Shown here in pieces: positions 9,028 through 17,473 of a DNA stretch of 64,000 bases. Origin of the DNA: an uncultured Pseudoruegeria sp. GTDB lineage: Bacteria > Pseudomonadota > Alphaproteobacteria > Rhodobacterales > Rhodobacteraceae. The DNA is taken from positions 62,001 through 126,000 of the forward strand of contig CANMJD010000003.1 of assembly GCA_947498155.1 (NCBI GenBank), written 5' to 3'. The notes under the pieces were generated by a model. The model was not told the origin of the DNA, ran no database searches, and was given only the letters and a program-made list of their open reading frames with translations. Numbering within the stretch: position 1 is the first letter of the stretch; each line of letters opens with the position of its first letter. A program made the translations under genes and the position numbers.

Positions 9028-9573
9028 TCAGCCCTCGGTGCGGGCAATCCAGATTTGCCGCGCCGACAAATCATCCGAACAGGTTTCAAGGGTTAGACCC
9101 TTGATCTGATGGGCTGATGTGCCACCGCGGCCCATGCGCGTGTCCTCTGCAGCAGTAAAGCAAAGGGCGGTGTCAGAAGCGGGAGAGATGGTGCCCGCAC
9201 CCGAAAAAATAAACGACTGCGCGTCAGAGCCGTCACAGGTCGCCAGCGACAGCTCACCGCCAACTGCAACCTCTGCAGCCGTGGCGCACACGTCATAGAT
9301 CGGCATGAACAGCGTATTCTGGGTAAAATAATCGGCGTCAAAAACCTGATCGGTGCCAAGATCGCCCCGATAGCTATAACAGGTATGGGCTTGCAATCCG
9401 TTGGCCGGATCAACATTTTCATTGCCGCCTGCAATATCGATGCAGTATTCCGACAGATTGCCGTCCAGCTTATCCGCCAGAGAAATTTCAACCTGCTCTG
9501 CAGCGGCCCCGCCAGCGGCTAAAAAGACATAGCTGCAGGTCAGGCCAGCAGCGGCAAATACAGTACGGATCAT
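9028..9573 (-). CDS. Secreted Cys-rich protein, ricin-type lectin-like
   Basis: A 181-residue protein with a signal peptide (MIRTVFAAAGLTCSYVFLAA, cleavage expected near GGAAAEQ). The mature part has several cysteines spaced as in disulfide-bonded domains. Phrases such as YCIDIAGG, SLATCDGSDAQSFIF and LETCSDDLSARQIWI resemble the repeating Q-x-W (here QSF, QIW) units of ricin-type beta-trefoil carbohydrate-binding domains. That assignment is my inference from pattern only. It is a single gene with a gap on both sides, between the RND terminator and the ABC exporter. Function unknown, likely periplasmic or extracellular. Confidence 0.65.
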   Translation of the reverse strand: MIRTVFAAAGLTCSYVFLAAGGAAAEQVEISLADKLDGNLSEYCIDIAGGNENVDPANGLQAHTCYSYRGDLGTDQVFDADYFTQNTLFMPIYDVCATAAEVAVGGELSLATCDGSDAQSFIFSGAGTISPASDTALCFTAAEDTRMGRGGTSAHQIKGLTLETCSDDLSARQIWIARTEG

Positions 9574-9682
9574 TTGGTAATTCCTTTGTTCAATGTCACA
9601 GGGTCACCGCCCTGTTGCCCATTCTACGGCTGAAGGAATGACTTCCGTCGCATCTTTCCCAAAAAATCCCCTTTTTGAAATC

Positions 9683-11524
9683 TTAGGCGGCGCTGGCGTC
9701 CTCTTCCTCGGATTGCTGACGCTGCCACATACGGCTATAGCGCCCTGCGCTTTCCAGCAGCGTATCATGGCTCCCGCGCTCAACAATGACACCCTCCTCC
9801 AGAACGACGATCTCATCGGCATCGACAACCGTCGACAGGCGGTGCGCAATGGTGATGACACTGCGCCCCTCGCCCATGGCTTTCAGACTGTCCTGAATAT
9901 CGCGTTCAGTATCAGTATCCAGGGCCGAGGTGGCCTCATCCAACAACAGGATCGGCGGGTTTTTCAACAGGGTGCGGGCAATGCCCACCCGCTGTTTTTC
10001 CCCGCCCGACAGTTTTAGCCCGCGCTCGCCTACGGTGGTTTCATACCCATCGGGCAGGCTAACGATGAAATCGTGGATTTTAGCGGCTTTGGCGGCGTCT
10101 TCGACCTCACTGCGGCTGGCCTCGGGGCGGCCATAGGCGATGTTGTAATAGATCGTGTCGTTAAACAGCACCGTGTCCTGTGGGACCACGCCGATCTGGC
10201 TATGCAGGCTGTTTTGGCTGACATCACGCACGTCTTGTCCGTCGATCCGCAAAGCCCCCTCGTTGACGTCATAAAAGCGGAACAACAGTCGCCCGATGGT
10301 GGATTTTCCCGAGCCGGACGGCCCGACAATAGCGATTGTTTTACCCGCGCCAACGGTCAGGCTGATGCCTTTAAGGATCGGGCGCGCGGCCTCATAGCCA
10401 AAGACCACATCATCAAACACAATTTCGCCACCGGAAACCGTTAAAGGCTTTGCATCGGGCTTGTCGCTGACCTCTGCAGGCTGTTCGAGCAGCTGGAACA
10501 TCTCGCCCATATCGACCAGCGCCTGACGGATTTCGCGGTAAACCGTACCCAGAAAATTCAGCGGCATCGTGATCTGGATCATATAGGCGTTGACCATGAC
10601 AAAATCGCCGACAGTCAGTGTGCCGTTTTGCACGCCCATCGCTGCCATCGCCATGACAATGACCAATCCGGTGGTGATCAGTAGCGACTGACCGAAATTG
10701 AGGAACGCCAGAGAATAGCTTGTTTTCAAAGCAGCTTTTTCATATCCCGCCATGGCCACATCATAGCGGGCCGCCTCGCGCTGCTCTGCGCCGAAATATT
10801 TGACGGTTTCGAAATTCAGCAGGCTATCGATGGCCTTCTGGTTGGCATCGGTGTCCTGATCATTCATTTCCTTGCGGATTTTCACCCGCCATTCGGTGAC
10901 TTTAAAGGTGAACCAGACATAGCCCGCAATCGTCACAACCACGACCGCCAGATACCAGAAATCAAACACCGCCCAGAGGATGATCGAAATCATCGTCAGT
11001 TCCAAAATCAGCGGCCCGATAGAGAACAGCAAAAACCGCAGCAGGAACTCCACGCCTTTGACCCCGCGCTCGATGATCCGCGACAGTCCGCCGGTTTTAC
11101 GGGTGATATGGTAGCGCATCGACAGGCGGTGAATATGGGTAAAGGTTTCCAACGCCAATTGGCGCAAGGCCCGCTGGCCGACCTTGGCGAAAATCGCATC
11201 CCGCAATTGTTGGAACCCGACGTTCAGCAGACGGGCCACCCCATAGGCCACGGTCAGCCCCACGGCCCCCGCCGCCAGCATCCACGCCGGAGAGCTTGCC
11301 GAACTATCCCCCGCCAGCGCATCCACCGCCGCCTTGTAAAAGAATGGCGTGCCAACAGCGATGATCTTGGCGATGAACAGCATCACCATGGAAATCACCA
11401 CCCGCTGTTTCACCCATGGCTGATCCTCGGGCCACAGGTAAGGCGCGACCCGACGGATCGTGCGCCAGCCCTGAATTTTGTGATCGGGGTCCATATTGCT
11501 TGCAGTGGGAGTCAAACGGCGCAT
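9683..11524 (-). CDS. Atm1/ABCB7-type ABC exporter
   Basis: A 613-residue half-transporter: a six-helix membrane domain (about 40-340) fused to an ATPase domain with Walker A GPSGSGKST, signature LSGGEKQR, Walker B ILLLDEATSALD and the switch His in ITIAHRLST. The opening IRRVAPYLWPEDQPW and VGTPFFYKAAVDAL match the Atm1/ABCB7 family, which exports glutathione-linked compounds, sulfur for cytosolic Fe-S assembly, or heavy-metal adducts. AAAGGGG lies five bases before the ATG. It acts as a homodimer in the inner membrane. It stands alone; neighbours do not tell the substrate. Confidence 0.88.
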   Translation of the reverse strand: MRRLTPTASNMDPDHKIQGWRTIRRVAPYLWPEDQPWVKQRVVISMVMLFIAKIIAVGTPFFYKAAVDALAGDSSASSPAWMLAAGAVGLTVAYGVARLLNVGFQQLRDAIFAKVGQRALRQLALETFTHIHRLSMRYHITRKTGGLSRIIERGVKGVEFLLRFLLFSIGPLILELTMISIILWAVFDFWYLAVVVVTIAGYVWFTFKVTEWRVKIRKEMNDQDTDANQKAIDSLLNFETVKYFGAEQREAARYDVAMAGYEKAALKTSYSLAFLNFGQSLLITTGLVIVMAMAAMGVQNGTLTVGDFVMVNAYMIQITMPLNFLGTVYREIRQALVDMGEMFQLLEQPAEVSDKPDAKPLTVSGGEIVFDDVVFGYEAARPILKGISLTVGAGKTIAIVGPSGSGKSTIGRLLFRFYDVNEGALRIDGQDVRDVSQNSLHSQIGVVPQDTVLFNDTIYYNIAYGRPEASRSEVEDAAKAAKIHDFIVSLPDGYETTVGERGLKLSGGEKQRVGIARTLLKNPPILLLDEATSALDTDTERDIQDSLKAMGEGRSVITIAHRLSTVVDADEIVVLEEGVIVERGSHDTLLESAGRYSRMWQRQQSEEEDASAA

Positions 11525-11609
11525 TGCGGCCCCTTTTATAGCGTTAGAAGCCGCAACCTAGGCCCTCTGGCCGGATTTCACCAGTACCAGAGGGCCGATG
11601 ATTTTTGCG

Positions 11610-13391
11610 TTACTCCGGTACAGTAAACACCTGCCCCGGATAAATCAGATCCGGATCGCGGATTTGTTCGGCATTGGCATCAAAAACTTTCACATAAAGA
11701 AACCCGTCGCCATAGCGTTCGGCGGCAATACCCCAAAGGGTAAATCCGGGCTGTACCGTCACCACATTAAGCCGCGCCGTACCTACGGCAGCGGGATCAG
11801 GGCTTGTAGCAGGCTCTGTTGAGGCGGCGGTGGTTTGTGTGTCAGCGGATGGGCTTACCGCCACCGGTGTCGCAGGGTCAGCCGCGGGAACGACAGGCGG
11901 TTGCACCGCCGCCAGAACCTCTTGGCTCTCGCGTTTAAACGGCGTCTCCACCCGAGAGATTACAGTCCCTTTGGCGTCAAGCTGATCGGCCCGCAGCGTG
12001 TAAACGCCCGGGGTGACATCCAGCAATTCCGCACGCCATGTGCCGTTGTCGTTCACACCGGTTTCTGCTGTCACTTTGCTGTTCAGATAAATCCGCACCA
12101 CGGCTTCAACCTGCCCTCGGCCGGCCACCACGGCGTTACCCGAAGCGGTGTAACTTATTGTATCAATTGAAATATCGCGCTGCGTGCTTGGATCGGATAA
12201 AACCCGCACCCCATCTGCATCCGCGATCAAAACCCGAGGAGCAACGGCAGGCACTTTTGGTGCATCCTCAGCCGGTTGCGCGGCGGTCTCCACCGGCGTT
12301 TCGGCGGCAACAGGCGCGGTATCTTGAGGTGTTTCGGGCACAACTTCGGCGGTGGGTTGCAGGTTGGAATCAGGAGCTGTTTGTGGGGCTGCTTCTGGCG
12401 CCACGGCGGTGGTGATTTCTTTCACAACCTCGTTTTCTGATGCAGCAGGGGCTGGTGTTTCGGTGCCGGTTTCCGGCTGGCTTTGCGCCGCCGGTGCAGG
12501 CGCTTCAGCGCTTGGGGCGGTTTCGGTCGTGGTGTTTTCGGCGACAACAACAGGCGCAGGTTCAGGCGCAGGCGTGATTACCGGTTCGATCACCACGGTT
12601 TCGGCAGAGGCCAGCTGAATGTTTCCAGCCGTCATCACCAGCGTAATGCTGCGGGGCACCGAACTGGACGGCACCGCAAAGAGAGAGACAAATTTGCCCG
12701 CCCGATCCGCTGCAGTCGTGGCGATTTCTGCACGGTCCAATAAGATCGCAATTTCTGACTCCGGTGTGGCATTGCCCGCAACCAAAGCATTGCCGTCAGC
12801 ATCAACCCGCACAACATCAAAGCGCGGCGGCAAAAGTGGTGCGGTTTCGGCAACGTCTTCTGCGGCGGGTGCAGCGTCTTCAGCTGCTGCCTCTGTAGGG
12901 CTTTCTTGCTGCGCATCGGCGGTGGATTCAACTGGTACCACAGGCGGGGGTGGGCTTATCTCTACTGCTGGTGCGACCTCCTCGGTATCAGCGGCAACCT
13001 CCTCTGCTGGTGCGACCTCCTCGGTATCAGCGGCAACCTCCTCTGTGGGTGGGATATCCTCTGTAGCAACAGGTGGCTCACTTGGCGCAGCTTCCGGTGC
13101 GGCGGCTTCAATGTTGGGCGCATTGTCCCCTGCATCCTGCGCGGCATCGGCGGGCTCTGCCGCGGCCTCTGGGGCTGGTTCTACGATGTCTTTTGACGCG
13201 GCGGCGGGCTGATCCATTTGGTCGGCTTGCACCTCGGGCTTGGGTTGCAAAACCGCCTCTACTGTTTGATCTTCCGGCGGATTATTCGCCACCCGATCAT
13301 AAATGATATACCCAGTAATCGCCACAGCGACTGCCACAGCGGCTCCGGCGACGACACCGCCACCCAATCCCGCAAAGGACGTATTTGCCAT
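11610..13391 (-). CDS. Membrane-anchored LysM protein with long Pro/Ala/Glu region
   Basis: A 593-residue protein: an N-terminal membrane helix (about residues 6-28), then several hundred residues dominated by Ala, Pro, Glu, Thr and Val with little expected fold, interrupted by two short folded segments (around RFDVVRVDADGNALVAGNATP and APRVLIADADGVRVL), and a C-terminal LysM domain (VQPGFTLWGIAAERYGDG to LIYPGQVFTVPE). LysM binds peptidoglycan, so the protein probably spans from inner membrane to cell wall. I chose the ATG at 13391, which has GGGGAAG upstream; a TTG six codons earlier lacks one. A 39-bp tandem repeat lies in the flexible region. Confidence 0.85.
   Translation of the reverse strand: MANTSFAGLGGGVVAGAAVAVAVAITGYIIYDRVANNPPEDQTVEAVLQPKPEVQADQMDQPAAASKDIVEPAPEAAAEPADAAQDAGDNAPNIEAAAPEAAPSEPPVATEDIPPTEEVAADTEEVAPAEEVAADTEEVAPAVEISPPPPVVPVESTADAQQESPTEAAAEDAAPAAEDVAETAPLLPPRFDVVRVDADGNALVAGNATPESEIAILLDRAEIATTAADRAGKFVSLFAVPSSSVPRSITLVMTAGNIQLASAETVVIEPVITPAPEPAPVVVAENTTTETAPSAEAPAPAAQSQPETGTETPAPAASENEVVKEITTAVAPEAAPQTAPDSNLQPTAEVVPETPQDTAPVAAETPVETAAQPAEDAPKVPAVAPRVLIADADGVRVLSDPSTQRDISIDTISYTASGNAVVAGRGQVEAVVRIYLNSKVTAETGVNDNGTWRAELLDVTPGVYTLRADQLDAKGTVISRVETPFKRESQEVLAAVQPPVVPAADPATPVAVSPSADTQTTAASTEPATSPDPAAVGTARLNVVTVQPGFTLWGIAAERYGDGFLYVKVFDANAEQIRDPDLIYPGQVFTVPE
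12965..13042. repeat. Two perfect 39-bp tandem repeats inside the LysM gene
   Basis: Copies at 12965-13003 and 13004-13042 are identical, and a degraded third unit follows. Each adds 13 codons in frame (the unit reads like EEVAADTEEVAPA), so copy number can change without breaking the gene. Confidence 0.9.
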
Positions 13392-13496
13392 AATCTTAGT
13401 CTTCCCCAAGTGGCCCCCTTGGCAGGGGCGCGTTGCGCAACCCTAGCAACAGCGCTATCAGGGGCCAAGGGCTGACCCGGTGAAAGATGGTGTATC

Positions 13497-14054
13497 ATGG
13501 CTGAATCAACACATTCTATCTGCGTTTTCTGCGGGTCGCGCAGCGGAAATGACCCGCAATATGCAAAGGATGCCGCCGCTCTGGGCCGCGAAATCGCCGC
13601 GCAGCACTGGCGTCTGGTCTATGGCGCGGGTGATGTGGGCCTGATGGGCACGGTCGCCAATGCAACGCAAGGTGCCGGCGGCGAAACCTTTGGCGTGATC
13701 CCCACCCATCTGTTGGACTGGGAAGTCGGCAAGCGCGATCTGACCCGTTTTGTCGTCACCGAAAACATGCATGAACGTAAAAAGGTCATGTATATGAATT
13801 CTGACGCGATCGTGGTGCTGCCCGGCGGGGCCGGATCACTGGACGAATTTTTTGAGGTCCTGACATGGCGACAGCTGGGTCTGCATGAAAAGCCGATTTT
13901 CTTTTTGAATGCAAACGGCTACTGGGACCCTCTTATCGGGTTGATGGATCATGTCGTGGCACAGGGGTTTGCCGATGACAGCCTGACAGGTTTCTATCAG
14001 CTCTTTGCGGATGTGGCGTCCCTGACGGCGGCTTTGCGCGCCGCCCTGTCCTGA
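13497..14054 (+). CDS. LOG-family nucleoside 5'-monophosphate phosphoribohydrolase
   Basis: A 185-residue Rossmann-fold protein of the TIGR00730 / LOG family. The start SICVFCGSRSGNDPQY and the signature PGGAGSLDEFFEVLTWRQLG (the PGGxGTxxE type, here with Ser) are diagnostic. Characterised members cleave the N-glycosidic bond of cytokinin-type or ordinary nucleoside 5'-monophosphates, releasing the base and ribose 5-phosphate. The gene is cytoplasmic and stands alone. Its last 58 bases overlap the end of rarD on the opposite strand. Fifty-odd residues of folded protein are not shared, so both are likely real genes. Confidence 0.88.
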   Translation: MAESTHSICVFCGSRSGNDPQYAKDAAALGREIAAQHWRLVYGAGDVGLMGTVANATQGAGGETFGVIPTHLLDWEVGKRDLTRFVVTENMHERKKVMYMNSDAIVVLPGGAGSLDEFFEVLTWRQLGLHEKPIFFLNANGYWDPLIGLMDHVVAQGFADDSLTGFYQLFADVASLTAALRAALS

Positions 14055-14935
14055 CGCAGACCTTCGATTGTATACAGCGCCAGCGCTGTCCAGATGATCG
14101 GAAACGCGATGGCATGCCATTTGGTGAGCGGCTCACCCAAAGCCAGAACCGCCACCAGAAACTGCAGGGTCGGGTTCAGATATTGGGTCAGTCCCAAAGT
14201 GGCGAGAGAAATCCGCCGCGAGGCATAGGAAAACAAAATCAGTGGCCCGGCCGTAATCGGGCCAGAGGCCATCAGAAGCACAGATTGAGACAGGTCAAGG
14301 CCATAGACAGCCCCTGCCCGCCCCGTCATGTCGCCCCACCCCAGTGCATGTACACCAAACAGCCATATCACGGCCAAAGGTGCGATCAACACGACTTCGG
14401 CGGTGACAGAAACAACCGGTCCGGCAGACATGAATTTCTTGATCACGCCGTAAAACCCAAAGGTAATCGCCAAAGTTAATGATATCCATGGCGCAACCCC
14501 CAATCCGATGGTCAGCACCAAAACCGCCAAGGCCGCCAGAGCCACGGCCAACGCTTTCAGACCGGTAAGCCGTTCACCAAAAAACACCATCCCCAAGAGC
14601 ACCGCCACCAGCGGGAAAATGTAATAGCCCAAACTGGCCTCCAGCGCGCGACCAATCTGGACCGCATAGATGAAGAAGAACCAGTTCACCGAGATAAACA
14701 ACGCCCCGAGCAACACATAGCCAACAAGCTTCCGGTCCCTCAGCAAGGTGGCGACCTCTGGCAGGCGTCGTTGAAACACCAGCACCATGGCAAAGAACAC
14801 CAGTGACCAGATCGTGCGATGCGCCAGCACTTCGACCGGCGGCACCTCGTTCAGCATCCGGTAATAAAGAGCCGATACCCCCCAGATGCTACAGGCCAGA
14901 ATCATGGCGCCCACGCCTTTTCCTGTCTCTGTCAT
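13997..14935 (-). CDS. rarD: RarD-type EamA family transporter
   Basis: A 312-residue inner membrane protein of about ten helices, made of two EamA repeats. The opening GAMILACSIWGVSALYYRMLNEVPPVEVLAHRTIWSL is typical of RarD (rhamnose/chloramphenicol-resistance-type DMT exporters); substrate is not established in general. The gene converges on the LOG-family gene and overlaps it tail to tail by 58 bases. The charged C-terminus (RQDRAARKAAVRDA) lies in the overlap, which suggests that this tail is under little constraint of its own. Confidence 0.88.
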   Translation of the reverse strand: MTETGKGVGAMILACSIWGVSALYYRMLNEVPPVEVLAHRTIWSLVFFAMVLVFQRRLPEVATLLRDRKLVGYVLLGALFISVNWFFFIYAVQIGRALEASLGYYIFPLVAVLLGMVFFGERLTGLKALAVALAALAVLVLTIGLGVAPWISLTLAITFGFYGVIKKFMSAGPVVSVTAEVVLIAPLAVIWLFGVHALGWGDMTGRAGAVYGLDLSQSVLLMASGPITAGPLILFSYASRRISLATLGLTQYLNPTLQFLVAVLALGEPLTKWHAIAFPIIWTALALYTIEGLRQDRAARKAAVRDATSAKS

Positions 14936-15087
14936 GTTGAAGGTGCCTTTGTCGGAGTCCTAAAGCCGGAGCAGGCCATAGCTGGTGGCGGGGGTCAATC
15001 AAAGATCGCTGATACTGTGGATAACAAAATTGAATAGCTGCCCGATTTTCGTCCACAGCCATCCGGCAACAGTGATAGCTTGCCCTT

Positions 15088-16158
15088 ATGATGTTAGATA
15101 TTTCCAACCCCGATGTGCTCTATCAGGCCTTGCTGGATCGTGACCCGCGATTTGACGGACAGGCCTATGTCTGTGTGGCCTCTACCGGTATTTTCTGCCG
15201 TCTGACTTGCCCGGCACGCAAACCCTTGCGCAAGAACTGCATCTTTCACGACAGCATCGGCCAATGTATCGAAGCCGGTTTTCGCCCCTGCAAACGTTGC
15301 CACCCCTTGCGCCCCGCCGCCGAAGAAGACCCGATGATCGCACAGTTGTTGCAGGCGCTGGAGAACGCCCCTGACAAGCGTTTCTCAGAGCCGGATATCG
15401 CCGCCATAGGGTTTGATCTGTCCACCGTGCGGCGCAGTTTCAAACGTCATTTTGGTATGACTTTTCTTGAAATGGCCCGCCAGCGCCGTCTGCGAGAGGG
15501 GTTTGAAAGCCTTTCCCATGGGGCCAAGGTGATCACCGCCCAGCATCAGGCCAGCTTTGACTCGGCCAGCGCGTTTCGCACGGCTTTTGCCAAACTGCTT
15601 GGCTGTGCCCCTTCCAGCCTGCGCCAAGGCGGGCTGCTGCGGGCCGACTGGATTGCAACACCGCTGGGCGATATGATTGCGCTTAGTAGTGCGCAGCACT
15701 TGCATCTACTGGAATTTGTCGAACGCAAAGCCCTGCCCCGCGAATTGGAACGGTTGCAGAAAACGGTCAAAGGCGATTTGGGCTTGGGGCGGTTTGCCCC
15801 AACCGATCAGATCGAGGCTGAACTTGCCGCCTATTTCAGCGGGCAATCAGCCGATTTCAATACCCCGATTGCGCTACAGGGCAGTGATTTCCAGAAACAG
15901 GTCTGGCGCGCCTTGCAAGACATCCCTGCCGGTGAAATTCGCAGCTATGGAGCGCTGGCGGCCAGCTTGGGGCGGCCAAGCGCCAGCCGTGCGGTGGCGC
16001 AGGCCAACGGGGCCAACCAGCTCGCGATCATCATCCCCTGTCATCGGGTCATGGGCGCGGATGGATCGCTGACCGGCTATGGCGGTGGGCTGTGGCGCAA
16101 ACAACGACTGGCAGAGATCGAAAAAGTCTATCAAAGCAAAAGGGCCGCTCCTGTATAG
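15088..16158 (+). CDS. ada: Ada: methylation-responsive regulator and O6-methylguanine-DNA methyltransferase
   Basis: A 356-residue protein with the full Ada layout. Residues about 25-75 are the zinc domain, with FCRLTC and PCKRC supplying the four cysteines, one of which takes a methyl group from phosphotriesters. A middle AraC-type helix-turn-helix (FDLSTVRRSFKRHFGMTFLEMARQRRLREG) follows. The C-terminal domain carries the suicide active site PCHRVMGADGSLTGYGGG. It repairs alkylated DNA and, once methylated, activates its regulon. No alkB or alkA gene is adjacent. Two ATG codons in a row open the gene; I used the first. Confidence 0.95.
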   Translation: MMLDISNPDVLYQALLDRDPRFDGQAYVCVASTGIFCRLTCPARKPLRKNCIFHDSIGQCIEAGFRPCKRCHPLRPAAEEDPMIAQLLQALENAPDKRFSEPDIAAIGFDLSTVRRSFKRHFGMTFLEMARQRRLREGFESLSHGAKVITAQHQASFDSASAFRTAFAKLLGCAPSSLRQGGLLRADWIATPLGDMIALSSAQHLHLLEFVERKALPRELERLQKTVKGDLGLGRFAPTDQIEAELAAYFSGQSADFNTPIALQGSDFQKQVWRALQDIPAGEIRSYGALAASLGRPSASRAVAQANGANQLAIIIPCHRVMGADGSLTGYGGGLWRKQRLAEIEKVYQSKRAAPV

Positions 16159-16170
16159 GAACGGCCCAAA
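16142..16170 (-). terminator. Hairpin shared by sodB and ada ends
   Basis: On the minus strand GGGCCGTTCCT pairs with AGGAGCGGCCC (one mismatch) and is followed by TTTTGCTTT, so it would terminate sodB. It overlaps the ada stop codon. Confidence 0.7.
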
Positions 16171-16191
16171 TGCAAACTCTCACCGAAAGGT

Positions 16192-16794
16192 TTAGCCCAG
16201 ACGGGAGGCCACGTTTTCCCAGTTGACCAGCTTGTCGAGGAAGTTGGTCAGGTAGACAGGACGCTTGTTGCGGAAGTCGATGTAATAGGAATGCTCCCAT
16301 ACGTCACAACCCAGAAGCGCGGTCTGGCCAAAGCACAGCGGGTTCACGCCGTTTTCGGTTTTGGTTACTTTCAGACCGCCATCGGCGTCCTTGACCAACC
16401 AGCACCAGCCGGAACCGAACTGACCGGCACCCGCAGCAGCGAACTGCTTTTTGAATTCGTCAACAGAGCCAAAGCTCTCAACCAGTGCTTTTTCAAGCTC
16501 ACCCGGCATGGCGGTTTGATTGGGGCCCATCATTTCCCAGAACTGATTGTGGTTCCACAGCTGAGAGATGTTGTTGAAGATGCCGTTCTGCGCAACCGCA
16601 GTGGCGTCATAGGTGCCGGTGATGATGTCTTCCAAGGACTTGCCGTCCCATTCGGTGCCCGCAATCGCGGCGTTACCGTTGGTGACATAGGCGTTGTGGT
16701 GCAGGTCGTGGTGGAATTCCAATGTCTCGGCGGACATGCCAAGACCGGCCAGCGCGTCGTGGGCATAGGGGAGATCGGGAAGTTCAAAAGCCAT
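16192..16794 (-). CDS. sodB: Iron/manganese superoxide dismutase
   Basis: A 200-residue protein beginning MAFELPDLPYAHDAL with the metal ligands of the Fe/Mn superoxide dismutase family: His in LEFHHDLHHNAYV (residue 28), a second His in the ISQLWNHNQFW helix, and Asp and His in DVWEHSYYIDFRN. It converts superoxide to oxygen and peroxide in the cytoplasm. FGSGWCWLV and the short length are closer to iron-type enzymes, but metal choice cannot be fixed from this alone. AAAGGA sits before the ATG. It is monocistronic, with its own terminator. Confidence 0.95.
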   Translation of the reverse strand: MAFELPDLPYAHDALAGLGMSAETLEFHHDLHHNAYVTNGNAAIAGTEWDGKSLEDIITGTYDATAVAQNGIFNNISQLWNHNQFWEMMGPNQTAMPGELEKALVESFGSVDEFKKQFAAAGAGQFGSGWCWLVKDADGGLKVTKTENGVNPLCFGQTALLGCDVWEHSYYIDFRNKRPVYLTNFLDKLVNWENVASRLG

Positions 16795-16906
16795 GAGATG
16801 CGTCCTTTGTTAATTTGAAAATACTCTGGCGTTAGATGGAGTGCCTCGGGGGCAAAGGTCAAGGGAAAGCTGGCAAAAAGACACCGATAAGCGGTGAATT
16901 TCCAGC

Positions 16907-17473
16907 TTAGAAAAACCCCGCCTCTGATCCTTCAGCCGCACTGACCGTTAAAACATCAAAGACGTATTGCGCGACGGAACGAAAAGCCACCAGGTGAAAT
17001 GTATCTGGACCGGTCATCCAAAAGGCCGCAGGCACCTGTGCAATGCGGGTACGGCGCACGATACCTTGATCAAAAGCCGTAGGAGACAGGTCGACAGGAG
17101 CAAGTTTCGCCAAAGCCTCCCGTGCACCCGCGCCAGAGATTTCAAAAACCGCCCGTGCATCGGACACATTCACCACCATATGATGCAAATCCCCCAACGC
17201 CGCCGAGAGCTTGGCCACCATGTCATCGGCCTCGCTGTGGGGCAGCGCGATCAGGAGTTCATCGGGCGACATCCAGACAAGGCTTATCGCATCCTTGCTC
17301 ATAACCTTACGCTGATCCGGCAGCGCCAAACCGGTCGCCGCATGGACCGCAGCGGCAAAATCCGCATCCGAAAAGTCCCCGCGCAGGGTGATCATCCCCT
17401 GCAGGCCCAGCTCAACGACCTGCGCCATTCCGCTATAAGAAACACCCTGCAAAGCACTCACAGCATTAGACAT
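16907..17473 (-). CDS. soxG: Sarcosine oxidase gamma subunit
   Basis: A 188-residue subunit whose start (MSNAVSALQGVSYSGMAQV) overlaps the end of soxA by eight bases, with GGGGAGAAG as ribosome site. The middle (GLALPDQRK, VSLVWMSPDELLIALP, VNVSDARAVFEISGAGAREAL, FRRT-like IVRRTRIAQVPAAFW) is the GcvT-like fold of SoxG. The subunit completes the four-part enzyme that oxidises sarcosine to glycine. A longer frame starting at 17530 lies inside soxA and has no support. Last gene of soxBDAG. Confidence 0.92.
   Translation of the reverse strand: MSNAVSALQGVSYSGMAQVVELGLQGMITLRGDFSDADFAAAVHAATGLALPDQRKVMSKDAISLVWMSPDELLIALPHSEADDMVAKLSAALGDLHHMVVNVSDARAVFEISGAGAREALAKLAPVDLSPTAFDQGIVRRTRIAQVPAAFWMTGPDTFHLVAFRSVAQYVFDVLTVSAAEGSEAGFF

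Noticed and set aside
12961-13060. Possible CRISPR-like repeats
   Set aside because: The units are direct tandem copies without spacers and stay in the reading frame of the LysM protein. No CRISPR array was seen anywhere in the window.
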